DNA of 42,700 bases from Clostridia bacterium (lineage in GTDB: Bacteria; Bacillota; Clostridia; Oscillospirales; Acutalibacteraceae). The notes under the pieces were generated by a model that saw nothing but the letters and a program-made list of their open reading frames with translations, had not been told where the DNA came from and searched no databases. Positions 8,895 to 18,608 of this stretch are shown here, piece by piece. Location of the stretch: NCBI GenBank assembly GCA_017406805.1, contig JAFQXU010000018.1, forward strand, positions 1 through 42,700, given 5' to 3'. The position numbers were made by a program, and so were the translations under genes. Position 1 is the first letter of the stretch. Each line of letters opens with the position of its first letter.

Positions 8895-9410
8895 TTAATT
8901 TGTTACTTGAACCATTGCGTGGCGAATGATTTTATCGCCCATTTTGTATCCTTTTTGAAAAACTAAAGAAATAAAATTTTTTTTCTCGGCTTTTTCGTCG
9001 TCAATATGCGAAATTGCATTATGAAGATTTGGGTTAAATTCTTCGTCTACTTTTCCAAATGGCTCTACATTCAAACTTTTTAAAGACGTTTCCATTTGAC
9101 CTTTTAAAAGCTCCAGACCTTTTTTCAGCTCGCCGTCTTCATTTTTTGCCATATTCCATGCGGAGTCCAAACTGTCTGCAAGCGGCAAAATCGCATTTAC
9201 AGTATTTGCCACTGCGCCGGAGTAAATCGAATCTTTTTCTTTTTCCGAGCGTTTACGATAATTATCGTATTCTGCTGCAGTTCTAAGAAAAATATCTTTT
9301 GTTTTTTTTAGTTCACTTTTCAAATCTTCTATTTCTTTATTTTCTGTGTCTTTTTTTTCTTCGCTCTCCTCTTTTTTTATGTCTTTTGGATTTTCTTTTT
9401 CGTCCACCAA
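8895..9410 (-). CDS. grpE: Nucleotide exchange factor GrpE
   Basis: GrpE releases ADP from DnaK. The 171-residue product has a highly charged N-terminal tail (about residues 1-30), a long coiled-coil helix (EIEDLKSELKKTKDIFLRTA with YDNYRKRSEKEK), and the C-terminal beta domain ending KGYKMGDKIIRHAMVQV, which is close to the family signature. It lies 26 bases downstream of hrcA and shares its promoter. Confidence 0.96.
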   Translation of the reverse strand: MVDEKENPKDIKKEESEEKKDTENKEIEDLKSELKKTKDIFLRTAAEYDNYRKRSEKEKDSIYSGAVANTVNAILPLADSLDSAWNMAKNEDGELKKGLELLKGQMETSLKSLNVEPFGKVDEEFNPNLHNAISHIDDEKAEKKNFISLVFQKGYKMGDKIIRHAMVQVTN

Positions 9411-9436
9411 ATAATTCTCCTTTCCTAAAATATACC

Positions 9437-10465
9437 TCAGTCACCTTTTAAAATTCTTTCCATAAATGTGCCAACCAGAGAAGAAACATATTCAATCTGA
9501 GAATAAATCTTGCTGTAATCCATTCTGGTGGGGCCTATAATTCCTATGGATCCGAATTTACCTCCTATGTTATACTGCGTGGAAACAACGCTTGCATTAT
9601 GAAGCTGGACATATTTATTTTCTTTTCCGATTGTGAATTTCATTCCGTAGTTATCTGAATCTAGAATGTCGGAAACTTTTTCTTCATCTTCCAAAAAATT
9701 AAATATGTCTATTACTGTGTCTGTTGTAATTCCCGGTATAGACAAAAGATTTTTCTGACCATAAATTTTAATTTTAACTTCGCATATCTCTTTGGCCGCT
9801 TTCATTAAAATATCTATTATGGGAAGCAATATAAGCGCCAACTCTCTGTCTTCTCCCACCAAAATATTAATAAATTCCGGCGTAATATCTCTTAATTTTT
9901 CTCCTCTGAATTTGCTGTTTAAAATATCGCTTACCATATGGAGAATATCGGCATTAAGGTCGTATTCGCACCTAAATATTTTATTTTTTAGCATGCCGTC
10001 TGATGTCATTAGCACCAGCATTGCACTTCTTCTGCCTATTGGCACAAAAGTAATGTTTCTTACTCTGGAGCCACCGCTTGGGGGCGTCGTTGCCACGGCA
10101 GTGTAATTTGTGACTTCAGAAAGAACCTTTGCAGAACCCTCCAAAAGTTTTTCCGGGTCTTCACAGTAAGTACTAAGCATACCGTTTATAAAAATTTTTT
10201 CTTCCAAAGACAGTGGCTTTTTTGGCATTAATTTGTTAATATATAATCGGTATCCTTGGTAAGAAGGAATTCTTCCCGAAGAAATATGCGGCTGCAAAAG
10301 GTAACCATAATCCGCCAAATACGCCATTTCGTTTCTTATTGTGGCAGAAGAAAAAGAAAATTTTAAATCTTCACACACGGTTTTTGAACCCACAGGGTCT
10401 CCCGAACATATATATCTTTCTACCACAGAAGTTAAAATTTTTAACTTACGATCTAACGGTTCCAG
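9437..10465 (-). CDS. hrcA: Heat-inducible transcription repressor HrcA
   Basis: HrcA binds CIRCE and represses the dnaK operon. The winged-helix N-terminus (VVERYICSGDPVGSKTV, then FSSATIRNEMAYL) and the GAF-like and C-terminal dimer regions (GSIGIIGPTRMDYSKI) are clear. The usual first helix of the DNA-binding domain is encoded only if translation starts 13 codons before the first GTG. The only plausible codon there is the CTG at 10465, which has GAGGTGA six bases upstream and gives a 342-residue protein of normal length. Starting at the GTG at 10426 would remove part of the DNA-binding domain and has no ribosome binding site. Confidence 0.93.
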   Translation of the reverse strand: MEPLDRKLKILTSVVERYICSGDPVGSKTVCEDLKFSFSSATIRNEMAYLADYGYLLQPHISSGRIPSYQGYRLYINKLMPKKPLSLEEKIFINGMLSTYCEDPEKLLEGSAKVLSEVTNYTAVATTPPSGGSRVRNITFVPIGRRSAMLVLMTSDGMLKNKIFRCEYDLNADILHMVSDILNSKFRGEKLRDITPEFINILVGEDRELALILLPIIDILMKAAKEICEVKIKIYGQKNLLSIPGITTDTVIDIFNFLEDEEKVSDILDSDNYGMKFTIGKENKYVQLHNASVVSTQYNIGGKFGSIGIIGPTRMDYSKIYSQIEYVSSLVGTFMERILKGD

Positions 10466-10488
10466 TATATTTCACCTCGCTTTTGGTT

Positions 10489-10515
10489 TTAGCACTCCAA
10501 GGTGTCGAGTGCTAA
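10489..10515. promoter_or_regulatory. CIRCE operator
   Basis: A perfect TTAGCACTC (10489-10497), nine bases, and GAGTGCTAA (10507-10515) match the CIRCE consensus. It lies just downstream of the -10 box and 24 bases before the proposed hrcA start, so HrcA bound here would block transcription of the heat-shock operon and regulate itself. Confidence 0.98.
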
Positions 10516-10522
10516 TAATTAA

Positions 10523-10551
10523 ACTTTACCACTAATTTTTAATTATGTCAA
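10523..10551 (-). promoter_or_regulatory. Sigma-A promoter of the hrcA-grpE-dnaK-dnaJ operon
   Basis: On the minus strand TTGACA (10546-10551) and TAAAGT (10523-10528) are 17 bases apart. The predicted transcript begins at the edge of CIRCE. Confidence 0.85.
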
Positions 10552-10601
10552 TACTTTATTTAAAATTTTTTTAATTTTATTTTTTAAAGGAGGTTTTACT
10601 T

Positions 10602-11048
10602 ATGATTATCATGGCGGTTGACTACGGAAAATCGCGCACAGGGCTTGCAATTTGCGACAAAAAAGAAATCCTGCCGTTCCCCATTGGCATTATAGAAGAA
10701 AAAAACATAGAAATTTTGTGCGAAAAAATTAAAGAAAAAATAGCAGAAAACAAAGCAGAATTGGTCGTAATAGGCCTGCCCAAAAACATGGACGGCACAC
10801 TTGGCGAAAGCGCAAAAAACGCCAAAGAACTTGGCGAAAAATTAAAATCATTAATAAATATAAATCTGGAATTTTGGGACGAACGAAAAACCACCGTAAC
10901 AGCCCACGAATACTTAAACCAAACCAACACGCGCGGCAAAAAAAGAAAAAGCATAATCGATGCCGTAAGCGCAACAATTATACTTCAAAATTATTTGGAT
11001 TACAGAAACAAAAAGATTAATAATCAATCAGGAAATTATAATTACTAA
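10602..11048 (+). CDS. ruvX: Putative pre-16S rRNA nuclease / Holliday junction resolvase-like YqgF (RuvX)
   Basis: This 148-residue protein of the YqgF family has an RNase H-like fold. It starts MIIMAVDYGKSRTGLAICD, with the catalytic Asp in VDYG, then VVIGLPKNMDGTLG and the WDERKTT segment, and ends with the conserved late Asp (KSIIDAVSATIIL). Family members complete 16S rRNA 5' processing, and a resolvase role has also been proposed. AAAGGAGG precedes the ATG at 10602. It is divergent from hrcA, and its last 32 bases overlap the end of the convergent hypothetical gene. The final residues (NKKINNQSGNYNY) are a non-conserved tail. Confidence 0.93.
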   Translation: MIIMAVDYGKSRTGLAICDKKEILPFPIGIIEEKNIEILCEKIKEKIAENKAELVVIGLPKNMDGTLGESAKNAKELGEKLKSLININLEFWDERKTTVTAHEYLNQTNTRGKKRKSIIDAVSATIILQNYLDYRNKKINNQSGNYNY

Positions 11049-11628
11049 ATATACCTACAATATCATCAAAATGATTTTTAATGGTAGTACTGATATTACC
11101 ATCTGTTTTTTTGTTTTTACTGATTATTTTCTTGAAAATTGACTTATCTTCTTTTTTGGCAACATATTCGTCACTATATTTTGAAACTATTTTCATTAAA
11201 GTAAGTCTCATGTCTTTTAAAATTTTATTCGGAAAAAATTTATCGTATTTATTTGTAGTTATAAAACCATACATATAATCAGATTTTTCAAATTCAACAT
11301 CCACTTGAATTTTCCTATTGTTGCCTTTTTTATCAGAAAATTTAATTTTGCTAAGCTGATTTCTTTTGCAATCTACTGTGATTTTTACAAAAAACCTTGT
11401 ACTCGGGTAATCTCTTAATTTAATAAACCCATCTACATTATTTTTAAAATCCGAATTAATTACTTTAAGGAATTTTTGCACTTCTTTTTTATCATCAGAA
11501 TTAAATAAAGGCATTACTACCTTATTAAGCCCTTCAATAACAATCTTTGGGACACCATTTTTTTTACATATACCTTCTATATTTTCTGCATCAGCACCAC
11601 TAAGATAAAACAAATAAGAAACTTTCAT
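11017..11628 (-). CDS. Hypothetical protein, no recognised family
   Basis: I do not recognise this 203-residue Lys-rich protein. It has no signal peptide or membrane segment. It starts MKVSYLFYLSGADAENIEGI, has a mixed alpha/beta-looking middle (RFFVKITVDCKRNQ, IQVDVEFEKSDYMYGFITTN) and ends with a basic helix and DDIVGIFSNYNFLIDY. Expression is credible: a TTGAAT-17-TATAAT promoter lies upstream and AAAGGGGATT precedes the ATG. It overlaps the convergent ruvX stop by 32 bases. Its single-gene layout, Lys/Asn-rich composition and lack of family motifs suggest an accessory gene. The function is unknown. Confidence 0.7.
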   Translation of the reverse strand: MKVSYLFYLSGADAENIEGICKKNGVPKIVIEGLNKVVMPLFNSDDKKEVQKFLKVINSDFKNNVDGFIKLRDYPSTRFFVKITVDCKRNQLSKIKFSDKKGNNRKIQVDVEFEKSDYMYGFITTNKYDKFFPNKILKDMRLTLMKIVSKYSDEYVAKKEDKSIFKKIISKNKKTDGNISTTIKNHFDDIVGIFSNYNFLIDY

Positions 11629-11632
11629 AATT

Positions 11633-11647
11633 TTAATCCCCTTTCAT
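11633..11647 (-). other. Four-codon upstream reading frame (MKGD)
   Basis: Upstream of the hypothetical gene, AAAGGAG is followed six bases later by ATG AAA GGG GAT TAA, which ends four bases before the main ATG. The bases AAAGGGG inside this mini-frame are also the main gene's ribosome binding site. It may couple translation or may simply be chance. Confidence 0.35.
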
Positions 11648-11670
11648 TTATTACTCCTTTTGGTTAATCC

Positions 11671-11699
11671 ATTATATCAGAAAAAATTATTAAATTCAA
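11671..11699 (-). promoter_or_regulatory. Promoter of the hypothetical gene at 11017
   Basis: On the minus strand TTGAAT (11694-11699) and a perfect TATAAT (11671-11676) are separated by 17 bases. Confidence 0.75.
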
Positions 11700-11701
11700 C
11701 T

Positions 11702-11731
11702 AAAAAAACAGGGTGTAAAAATCACACTCTG
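11702..11731. terminator. Terminator downstream of adhE
   Basis: CAGGGTGT (11709-11716) pairs with ACACTCTG (11724-11731) around a 7-base loop. Seven T follow on the minus strand (complement of 11702-11708), and a T-rich tract also follows on the plus strand, so it can act both ways. Confidence 0.75.
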
Positions 11732-11740
11732 CTAATTTTT

Positions 11741-14329
11741 TTATTTTCCATAGTAACATTTAAGATAAATTTCTTTTATTTCACTTACAAGCGGATATCT
11801 TGGATTTGCACCTGTGCATTGATCCTCGTGCGCAAGCTCGGAAAGAGCGTCAACTTTGCTTAAAAACTCTTCTTCCGAAATGCCGTAATCTTGCAGAGTT
11901 TTCGGAATACCAAAATGCCTGTTTAAATCGTTTATGCTTTCAATAAGATTATTGACATCTTCTTTGATGTTTTTTCCGCCTATACCTAACATTTTTGCCA
12001 AATCGGAATATTTTTTATCTGCTATATATTTTTTATACTTTGGAAAACTTACAAACTTAGAGGGCTTTTCTGCATTATATTTTATAACATACGGTAACAA
12101 AATCGCATTTGCTCTGCCATGTGGAATATGAAACTCTCCGCCTAATTTATGCGCCATAGAATGATTAATGCCCAAAAAAGCGTTTGAAAAGGCCATTCCT
12201 GCAATAGTTGAAGCGTTGTGCATTTTTTCGCGCGCTTCCAAATCGCTTTCGCCGTAATCATAAGCTCTTTTTAAATAACCAAATACCAATTTTGCGGCTT
12301 TTTCCGCAAGGGCGTCGGTGTAATCACTTGCCATAACGGAAACATAAGATTCAATCGCATGAGTCAAAACGTCCATACCCGTATCGGAAGTGGCTGATTT
12401 TGGCAAAGTTTTTGTAAGTTCAGGGTCAATAATTGCCACACTGGGAGTTAAGTAATAATCCGCAAGCGGGTATTTTACGTTTTCTTTTTTATCTGTTACA
12501 ACGGCAAAAGATGTAACCTCCGAACCCGTACCCGATGTGGTTGGAACCGCAACGAGAGGAATTTTATGGCTATTTGGGTATTTATAAATTCTTTTTCTTA
12601 TGTCCATAAATTTAAGTTTAAGGCCACTAAAATCAAGGTTCGGATATTCATAAAACAGCCATATGGCCTTTGCGGCATCTATAACCGAACCCCCACCCAA
12701 AGCAATTATGCAATCGGGGTTAAAGTTTTTAATTATTTCCAAGCCGCGCCAAATTGTTTCAATATCCGGATCAGGTTTTACATCGGAAAATATTTCAAAA
12801 TGGCATTTATCTTTTCTGTTTTTTAGGTGGTAAAGCAGTTTGTCAACATTTCCTATGTTTATCATAGTTTTATCGGTTACTATAAATGCTTTTTTTACAT
12901 TTTCCATGCTTTCCAGATATTCAAGACAGCCGGCTTCAAAATAAATCTTTGGCGGGACTTTAAACCACTGCATATTAACCCTCCTTTTAAAAATTCTTTT
13001 TATATTAATAAGATTTTCCACAGAAATATTAGACGTTGTAGAATTTTTCCCCCAAGAGCCGCAACCAAGAGTTAAAGACGGGACGGCGGCATTGTATATG
13101 TCTCCGATTGCGCCTTGAGATGACGGGGAATTAATTATAATTCTGCCGGCGTGCATTTTGGTGCCAAATTCATTAATAATCTGCTCATTTCTGCTGTGAA
13201 TAACTGCCGTGTGACCTTCTCCTCCAAATTTAAGAACTTTTTTGCAAAGGTCAAAACCCTCGGCCAAACTTGAAACCTTATAATAAGACAGAACAGGCGA
13301 AAGCTTCTCCATGGAAAGCGGGGAATTCACTCCAACTTCACTTAGCGGAGCAATTAAAATCTTAACTTTCTTTGGAACATCTATTTCCGCACCTTTTGCA
13401 ATTTCATAAGCACTTTTCCCCGCTACAAAGCCGTTTAAAAAATGCTTTTCGGGGTTAATCATATAATTTTCCAACTTTTTTGTTTCAGAATCATTTAAAA
13501 AATAGCAGCCATTTTCCTGCATTATTTTTTCAAAATCTTTTACGATTTTTTCATCAACTATAACAGACTGCTCCGAAGCACAAATCATGCCATTGTCAAA
13601 AGTTTTTGACATTATTAAATCATTGCAAGCGCTTTCTAAATCTGCACTTTTTTCTATGTAACACGGCACGTTCCCAGGACCAACTCCAAGCGCCGGTTTA
13701 CCCGTGGAATATGCAGATTTAACCATCCCCGAACCGCCGGTTGCAAGCACCACGTCCACTCCCTCGTGATTCATAAGAGCTGTGGTGGCTTCCAGCGAAG
13801 GAGTTTCAATCCACTGAATGCAATTTTTTGGAGCACCGTTCTTAACCGCCACTTCATAAAGCTTTTTTGCGGCAGAAACAGAACATTTTTGCGCACCCGG
13901 ATGAAATGCAAATATAACGGGATTTCTGGTTTTAACGCATATTATAGACTTAAAAATAGCAGTGGACGTTGGATTTGTCACAGGAGTTACTCCCGCCACA
14001 ACCCCGAGAGGCTTTGCGATTTCTATATAGCCTTTTTCGCTACAATCATTTATAATTCCGGCAGTTTTTTTATCTTTTATATAGTTCCAAACATATTCCG
14101 AAGCAAACATATTTTTTATTATTTTGTCTTCAAAAACGCCTCTGCCCGTTTCCAAAAAGGCTTCTTTGGCCAAAACAACTCTTTTATCCATAGCTTCTTT
14201 TGCCATGGCATGACAAATTTTGTCCACTTCTTCCCCACTCATTTTGTCATATTCCAAAAGTGCTTCTTTAGCGTTTTTAACAAGCCTATTAATCATTTCT
14301 TGAATGTTTTTATTATTTAAATTTTCCAT
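11741..14329 (-). CDS. adhE: Bifunctional acetaldehyde-CoA/alcohol dehydrogenase AdhE
   Basis: AdhE reduces acetyl-CoA to acetaldehyde and then to ethanol, re-oxidising NADH in anaerobic fermentation, and usually forms cytoplasmic spirosome filaments. The 862-residue product has an N-terminal aldehyde dehydrogenase half with [13 protein letters not shown] and the nucleophile Cys250 (NGMICASEQ). After a short linker comes an iron-type alcohol dehydrogenase half ([13 protein letters not shown] onward), with [11 protein letters not shown] for NAD and the metal-site region [20 protein letters not shown]. The chosen ATG at 14329 gives MENLNNKN and has AAGGGGTG upstream; a GTG five codons earlier overlaps that site. 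It lies downstream of leuS with a 45-base gap or less, ending at a terminator. Both halves look intact. Confidence 0.96.
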   Translation of the reverse strand: MENLNNKNIQEMINRLVKNAKEALLEYDKMSGEEVDKICHAMAKEAMDKRVVLAKEAFLETGRGVFEDKIIKNMFASEYVWNYIKDKKTAGIINDCSEKGYIEIAKPLGVVAGVTPVTNPTSTAIFKSIICVKTRNPVIFAFHPGAQKCSVSAAKKLYEVAVKNGAPKNCIQWIETPSLEATTALMNHEGVDVVLATGGSGMVKSAYSTGKPALGVGPGNVPCYIEKSADLESACNDLIMSKTFDNGMICASEQSVIVDEKIVKDFEKIMQENGCYFLNDSETKKLENYMINPEKHFLNGFVAGKSAYEIAKGAEIDVPKKVKILIAPLSEVGVNSPLSMEKLSPVLSYYKVSSLAEGFDLCKKVLKFGGEGHTAVIHSRNEQIINEFGTKMHAGRIIINSPSSQGAIGDIYNAAVPSLTLGCGSWGKNSTTSNISVENLINIKRIFKRRVNMQWFKVPPKIYFEAGCLEYLESMENVKKAFIVTDKTMINIGNVDKLLYHLKNRKDKCHFEIFSDVKPDPDIETIWRGLEIIKNFNPDCIIALGGGSVIDAAKAIWLFYEYPNLDFSGLKLKFMDIRKRIYKYPNSHKIPLVAVPTTSGTGSEVTSFAVVTDKKENVKYPLADYYLTPSVAIIDPELTKTLPKSATSDTGMDVLTHAIESYVSVMASDYTDALAEKAAKLVFGYLKRAYDYGESDLEAREKMHNASTIAGMAFSNAFLGINHSMAHKLGGEFHIPHGRANAILLPYVIKYNAEKPSKFVSFPKYKKYIADKKYSDLAKMLGIGGKNIKEDVNNLIESINDLNRHFGIPKTLQDYGISEEEFLSKVDALSELAHEDQCTGANPRYPLVSEIKEIYLKCYYGK

Positions 14330-14389
14330 AGTAAGATAAATCACCCCTTTACTTCACATTATGTTCTAAATATGCAGGTAATGATTTTT

Positions 14390-16771
14390 TTATTTAACAA
14401 CCACATTCAAAAGCCTGTTCGGAACGTAAATAACTTTAACTATTTCTTTGCCGGCTATAAAATTATTAAACGTATGGCATTCGTTTTTTGCTTTTTCAAA
14501 AACTTCATCTTCAGAAAGTCCAACTTCACAATTAATTGTTCCCCTGAATTTTCCGTTTACCTGAAGCGCCATTTTAATTTGGCTGTCTTTGCATTTCTCT
14601 TCGTCGTATTTAGGCCACTGCGAAACACTTGCAAAACCTTCCCCCAAGTAGCAGTTTTGCCACACTTCTTCTGCAATGTGCGGAGCAAACGGCGAAAGCA
14701 ATAAAGAAAACACCCCAAGCTGCTCACGAGTTATTGACCCGGCATTATAAACTTCGTTTATCAAAGCCATAAGTGCAGCAATCGCTGTGTTAAACTTAAG
14801 AATTTCTATGTCTTTATCAACTTTTTTTATAGTTTTGTGGATAATCGATTCAAGGCCTTTATTTTTTTCATTTGGCTCGCTTATTATTTCTTGAAGGCCC
14901 CAAAATCTTTCCAAAAACCTCTTACAACCTTTAATTCCTTTGGTGCTCCACGGCGCAGGCTGTTCATAATCTCCTATAAACATTTCATAAAGGCGCATCG
15001 TGTCGGCACCATACTCGGCAATAATATCATCTGGGTTAACAACGTTCCCCCTTGATTTGCTCATTTTTTCGCCGTTTTCCCCAAGGACCAGGCCGTGGCT
15101 TATACGCTTTTTATACGGCTCAGATTGCGGCACAACACCGATATCATAAAGAAATTTATACCAAAATCTACTATAAAGCAAATGAAGCGTAGTGTGTTCC
15201 ATGCCGCCGTTATATATATCAACGGGCATCCAGTATTTCATAGCTTCGTTTGACGCCAAATTTTTATCGTTTTTAGGGTCAAGATACCTTAAAAAATACC
15301 AAGATGATCCGGCCCACTGCGGCATTGTGTCGGTTTCTCTTTGGGCTTTTCCGCCACATTTCGGACAAGTAGTGTTAAGCCACTCTTTTGCATTTACAAG
15401 GGGCGACTCACCGCTATTTGACGTTTCGAATTTTTCCATATTGGGAAGTGTAAGTGGCAAATCGGATTCTTTTAAAGGAACGTAGCCGCATTTTTCGCAT
15501 TTTACTATCGGAATCGGTTCCCCCCAATATCTTTGCCTGGAAAACACCCAATCCCTTAGCTTATAATTTATTTTTTCTTTGCCTTTTTCGTTTTTTACAA
15601 GCCAATTTATCGCTGCTTTTTTTGCTTTTTCTGTGCTAAGGCCGTTTAAAAATTCAGAATTTATCACTTTGCCGCCTTCATCGATAACTTTTAGCACATT
15701 TAAATTATATTTTTCGGCAAATTCTTTATCTCTTTTGTCGTGAGCCGGAACAGCCATTATAGCTCCTGTCCCGTAAGAAACCAAAACATAATCTGCAACA
15801 AAAATCGGTATTTTTTCGCCATTAACGGGGTTTAATGCGTAAACTCCTTGCAATTTAACACCGGTTTTTTCTTTGGAAAGTTCAGAGCGTTCCAAATCGG
15901 TTTTTTTCTTGGCATTTTCTTGATACTTTTTAATTTCTTCAAAATTTTCTATATTTTTACTCCATTTTTCAAGCAGCTCGTGTTCGGGCGACAAAACTAT
16001 GTAAGTAACGCCAAAAACAGTATCGGGGCGAGTTGTAAAAACTTTAATATTCTCTCCCAAATTAGTTTCAAAATCAATTTCTGCACCGCTTGACCTGCCT
16101 ATCCAATTTATTTGCTGAGTTTTAACTTTTTCCGGGTAATCAACCGTTTCCAAGTCATCTATTAATCTTTGAGCATACTTTGTGATTTTTAGCATCCACT
16201 GCGATTTTTCTTTTTTAATAACTTCGCTTGAGCATCTTTCGCATTTGCCGTCAATTACTTCTTCATTCGCCAAAACACACTTGCAAGACGTACACCAATT
16301 AACGAATGCACGGCTTTTATAAGCAAGCCCATTTTCAAAAAGTTTAAGAAAAATCCACTGAGTCCACTTATAATAATCTGGGTTTGTGGTATCTATCTCT
16401 CTGCTCCAATCAAACGAAAGCCCCAGCGATTTTAACTGGCTTTTAAATCTTGCTATATTCTTTTCGGTTACGATTTTTGGATGGATTTTATTTTTTATTG
16501 CGTAATTTTCCGTTGGAAGTCCAAATGCATCCCAACCCATTGGGTACAGAACGTTATAGCCCTGCATTCTTCTTTTTCTTGCAATTATATCAAGCGCAGT
16601 ATAGCTCCTTGGGTGACCAACGTGCAAACCTTGGCCCGATGGATAAGGGAATTCAACCAAAGCATAGTATTTTGGCTTATCATATTCATTTTTTGCACAA
16701 AACAAATTTTCTTTATCCCAAATATCTTGCCACTTTTTTTCTATATTTTTAAAGTCATATTTACGATTCAT
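14390..16771 (-). CDS. leuS: Leucyl-tRNA synthetase
   Basis: LeuRS charges tRNA-Leu. This 793-residue class I synthetase has the HIGH-type motif HVGH at 50-53 within [14 protein letters not shown]. The CP1 editing domain contains [19 protein letters not shown], zinc-like Cys pairs occur at CTSCK and CERC, and the KMSKS loop is [10 protein letters not shown]. An anticodon-binding helical bundle and a short C-terminal domain ending LLNVVVK complete it. The start [15 protein letters not shown] is canonical. It lies 25 bases downstream of rsfS, with no room for a T-box leader, so it depends on the upstream operon or an internal promoter. Confidence 0.97.
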   Translation of the reverse strand: MNRKYDFKNIEKKWQDIWDKENLFCAKNEYDKPKYYALVEFPYPSGQGLHVGHPRSYTALDIIARKRRMQGYNVLYPMGWDAFGLPTENYAIKNKIHPKIVTEKNIARFKSQLKSLGLSFDWSREIDTTNPDYYKWTQWIFLKLFENGLAYKSRAFVNWCTSCKCVLANEEVIDGKCERCSSEVIKKEKSQWMLKITKYAQRLIDDLETVDYPEKVKTQQINWIGRSSGAEIDFETNLGENIKVFTTRPDTVFGVTYIVLSPEHELLEKWSKNIENFEEIKKYQENAKKKTDLERSELSKEKTGVKLQGVYALNPVNGEKIPIFVADYVLVSYGTGAIMAVPAHDKRDKEFAEKYNLNVLKVIDEGGKVINSEFLNGLSTEKAKKAAINWLVKNEKGKEKINYKLRDWVFSRQRYWGEPIPIVKCEKCGYVPLKESDLPLTLPNMEKFETSNSGESPLVNAKEWLNTTCPKCGGKAQRETDTMPQWAGSSWYFLRYLDPKNDKNLASNEAMKYWMPVDIYNGGMEHTTLHLLYSRFWYKFLYDIGVVPQSEPYKKRISHGLVLGENGEKMSKSRGNVVNPDDIIAEYGADTMRLYEMFIGDYEQPAPWSTKGIKGCKRFLERFWGLQEIISEPNEKNKGLESIIHKTIKKVDKDIEILKFNTAIAALMALINEVYNAGSITREQLGVFSLLLSPFAPHIAEEVWQNCYLGEGFASVSQWPKYDEEKCKDSQIKMALQVNGKFRGTINCEVGLSEDEVFEKAKNECHTFNNFIAGKEIVKVIYVPNRLLNVVVK

Positions 16772-16796
16772 AAATTTCTCTCTTTTCTATAATTCT

Positions 16797-17114
16797 TTAT
16801 TTCCAAAGTTTATCAAGCTCGTAGTATTCGCGCGCTTCGGGCGAAAAAATATTCACTATAACACTGCCGTAATCCAAAATCATCCAAGAATCAGACATTC
16901 TGCCTTCAAAATTTTTCGGTGTGATATTTAATTCTTCCATTTTATCTTCTACTTCTCCCGCAAGCGAACGTATATGCGTAATGCTTGTGCCTGTGGCGAT
17001 TACAAAATACTCGGCAAGAGTTGTTTTTTCTTCCACCTTTAAAACTTCTATGTCAATTGCTTTTTTATTGTCTAGTATTTCTTTTATTTTGTTTGCTTTT
17101 TCTTGTGAATTCAT
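16797..17114 (-). CDS. rsfS: Ribosomal silencing factor RsfS
   Basis: RsfS (YbeB/Iojap family) binds L14 on the large subunit and blocks subunit joining when nutrients are scarce. The 105-residue protein shows the family segments VLKVEEKTTLAEYFVIATGTS and the later SDSWMILDYGSVIVNIFSPEAREYYELDKLW, close to the usual DYGDVVVHVF...YYxLExLW pattern. Its start overlaps the yqeK stop by four bases (ATGA), so the two are translationally coupled, as in Bacillus. Confidence 0.95.
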   Translation of the reverse strand: MNSQEKANKIKEILDNKKAIDIEVLKVEEKTTLAEYFVIATGTSITHIRSLAGEVEDKMEELNITPKNFEGRMSDSWMILDYGSVIVNIFSPEAREYYELDKLWK

Positions 17115-17692
17115 TTTTTATCTCCTTTTTGATTTAAAATCAAATAATTATATGCCTCTGCAGTATCCGGCGAAATTTGGCGCCCTTTTTGAACACACGC
17201 CACTATTTCTGTGGAAACTTTTTTTAGCATTGCCAAATCTAAATCTTTATATGCAAGCTCACGAGTTTTAGAAACATCTCCCCATTTTCTTTCCGGCGAA
17301 GTATAGTCCGCAATGGAAATTATTTTTTCAAAAGTGGACATATTTTTTCTTCCAACCGTGTGATACTTAACTGCGTTTAGTACCTCTTCGTCTGTTATCC
17401 CAAACTTATTTTTTATATATTCACTTGCAGCAGGGCCATGCAATATTTTTGGCGAACAAATTCTTTTTTTTACATCTTTTGGAATTAATTTTTCATTTTC
17501 TTCATCTGGCATTTCTTTGCAGATATCATGAAGAAGCCCCGCTATTTTCGCTTTTTGCGGATCTAATCCGTAATGCTTTGCCAAATCTTCCGCCACATCT
17601 GCTACATTAACGCTATGGTTAAATCTTTTTGGCGATAGCATTTTTTTCAGGATTTCTTTGTATTTTTCGTAGTCGTATTTATTTTCCGTCAT
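17111..17692 (-). CDS. yqeK: HD-domain hydrolase YqeK
   Basis: This 193-residue HD-superfamily protein resembles YqeK, a diadenosine tetraphosphate (Ap4A) hydrolase in Firmicutes. Metal-binding residues are visible: RFNHSVNVADVA (first His), AGLLHDICKEM (HD pair), ILHGPAASEYI and AVKYHTVGRKNM, with ISIADYTSPERKW near the end. The start is the ATG at 17692, inside the last codons of ftsY, with GGAGG nine bases upstream. A longer frame to 17725 lacks a ribosome binding site. It is coupled to ftsY upstream and rsfS downstream. Confidence 0.92.
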   Translation of the reverse strand: MTENKYDYEKYKEILKKMLSPKRFNHSVNVADVAEDLAKHYGLDPQKAKIAGLLHDICKEMPDEENEKLIPKDVKKRICSPKILHGPAASEYIKNKFGITDEEVLNAVKYHTVGRKNMSTFEKIISIADYTSPERKWGDVSKTRELAYKDLDLAMLKKVSTEIVACVQKGRQISPDTAEAYNYLILNQKGDKK

Positions 17693-18593
17693 CAAAAATT
17701 GCCTCCACAAATTCCTTTGGTTCAAATTTTTTTAAATCATCTACTCCCTCACCAACACCAATAAATTTAACGGGAATGCCAAGCTTTTCTTTTATTGCAA
17801 TTACTATTCCGCCATGAGCGGTACCATCTAACTTTGTAAGAACTATTCCCGTAATATTCAAAATCTTTTTAAATTCACTTGCTTGATTTAGCCCGTTTTG
17901 ACCCGTGGAAGCATCTAAAACAAGCAAAATCTCCTTTGAAGCGTTTGGTAGCTCACGGTCTATAATGCGGTTTATTTTTTCCAGTTCCCCCATCAAATTC
18001 TTTTTATTATGCAGTCTCCCGGCCGTGTCACAAATGACAACGTCTATATTCTTGGCTTTAGCTGAAGAAATTGCGTCAAAAACCACAGCCGCCGGGTCTG
18101 AGCCTTCCGGCCGTTTTACTATCGGGCAATTTGTACGTTCAGCCCAAATTTCCAGTTGCTCAGAGGCCGCCGCTCTGAATGTATCTGCTGCTGCAAACAG
18201 AACGCTTTTTCCGCTTTTTTTTAATTCATTTGCAATTTTACCAATCGATGTGGTCTTACCAACGCCATTTACCCCCAAAACTAATATCACCGAGGGTTTT
18301 GAGTTAAGATTAAGTTCGCTGTTACACTCCAAAATTTCAATTAATATTTCTTTCAAGGCACTTTTTATGTCGGCGGGCTCTTTAAGACCTCTTTTTTTGA
18401 TTTCCGCTCTTAGTTTATCGCAAACCTCGCCCGAAGTTTCAACGCCAATATCGCTAAGTATCAGCATTTCTTCCAGCTCTTCAAAAAATTCCTCATCTAT
18501 TTTTGTAAAAGAATTTACAACGGTTTCAATTTTACTTGATATATTATGCCTGGTTTTAGAAAGACCATCTTTTATTTTTTGAAAAAACGACAT
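17679..18593 (-). CDS. ftsY: Signal recognition particle receptor FtsY
   Basis: FtsY docks SRP-ribosome complexes at the membrane for co-translational insertion. The 304-residue product is a compact NG-domain form without the long acidic A domain of E. coli. The N domain helices come first, then the GTPase with G1 GVNGVGKT (107-114), the insertion-box region FAAADTFRAAASEQL, G3 DTAGRLHNK, G4 TKLDGTAHGG and the closing GVGEGVDDLKKF. The N-terminal MSFFQKIKDGLSKTR forms the membrane-targeting amphipathic helix. It lies 15 bases downstream of rnc and overlaps yqeK. Confidence 0.97.
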   Translation of the reverse strand: MSFFQKIKDGLSKTRHNISSKIETVVNSFTKIDEEFFEELEEMLILSDIGVETSGEVCDKLRAEIKKRGLKEPADIKSALKEILIEILECNSELNLNSKPSVILVLGVNGVGKTTSIGKIANELKKSGKSVLFAAADTFRAAASEQLEIWAERTNCPIVKRPEGSDPAAVVFDAISSAKAKNIDVVICDTAGRLHNKKNLMGELEKINRIIDRELPNASKEILLVLDASTGQNGLNQASEFKKILNITGIVLTKLDGTAHGGIVIAIKEKLGIPVKFIGVGEGVDDLKKFEPKEFVEAIFDDGK

Positions 18594-18608
18594 ATTTGCA
18601 CCTCCGAT

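Noticed and set aside
13766..14320. Plus-strand open frame of 184 codons
   Set aside because: Antisense to adhE, with Phe/Asn/His-rich composition typical of a reverse-complement shadow.
16772..16796. T-box riboswitch upstream of leuS
   Set aside because: Only 25 bases separate rsfS and leuS, and no specifier or antiterminator is visible.
17905..18582. Plus-strand open frame of 225 codons
   Set aside because: It is antisense to ftsY along its whole length, is Ser/Phe/Leu-rich and has no ribosome binding site or known motif.
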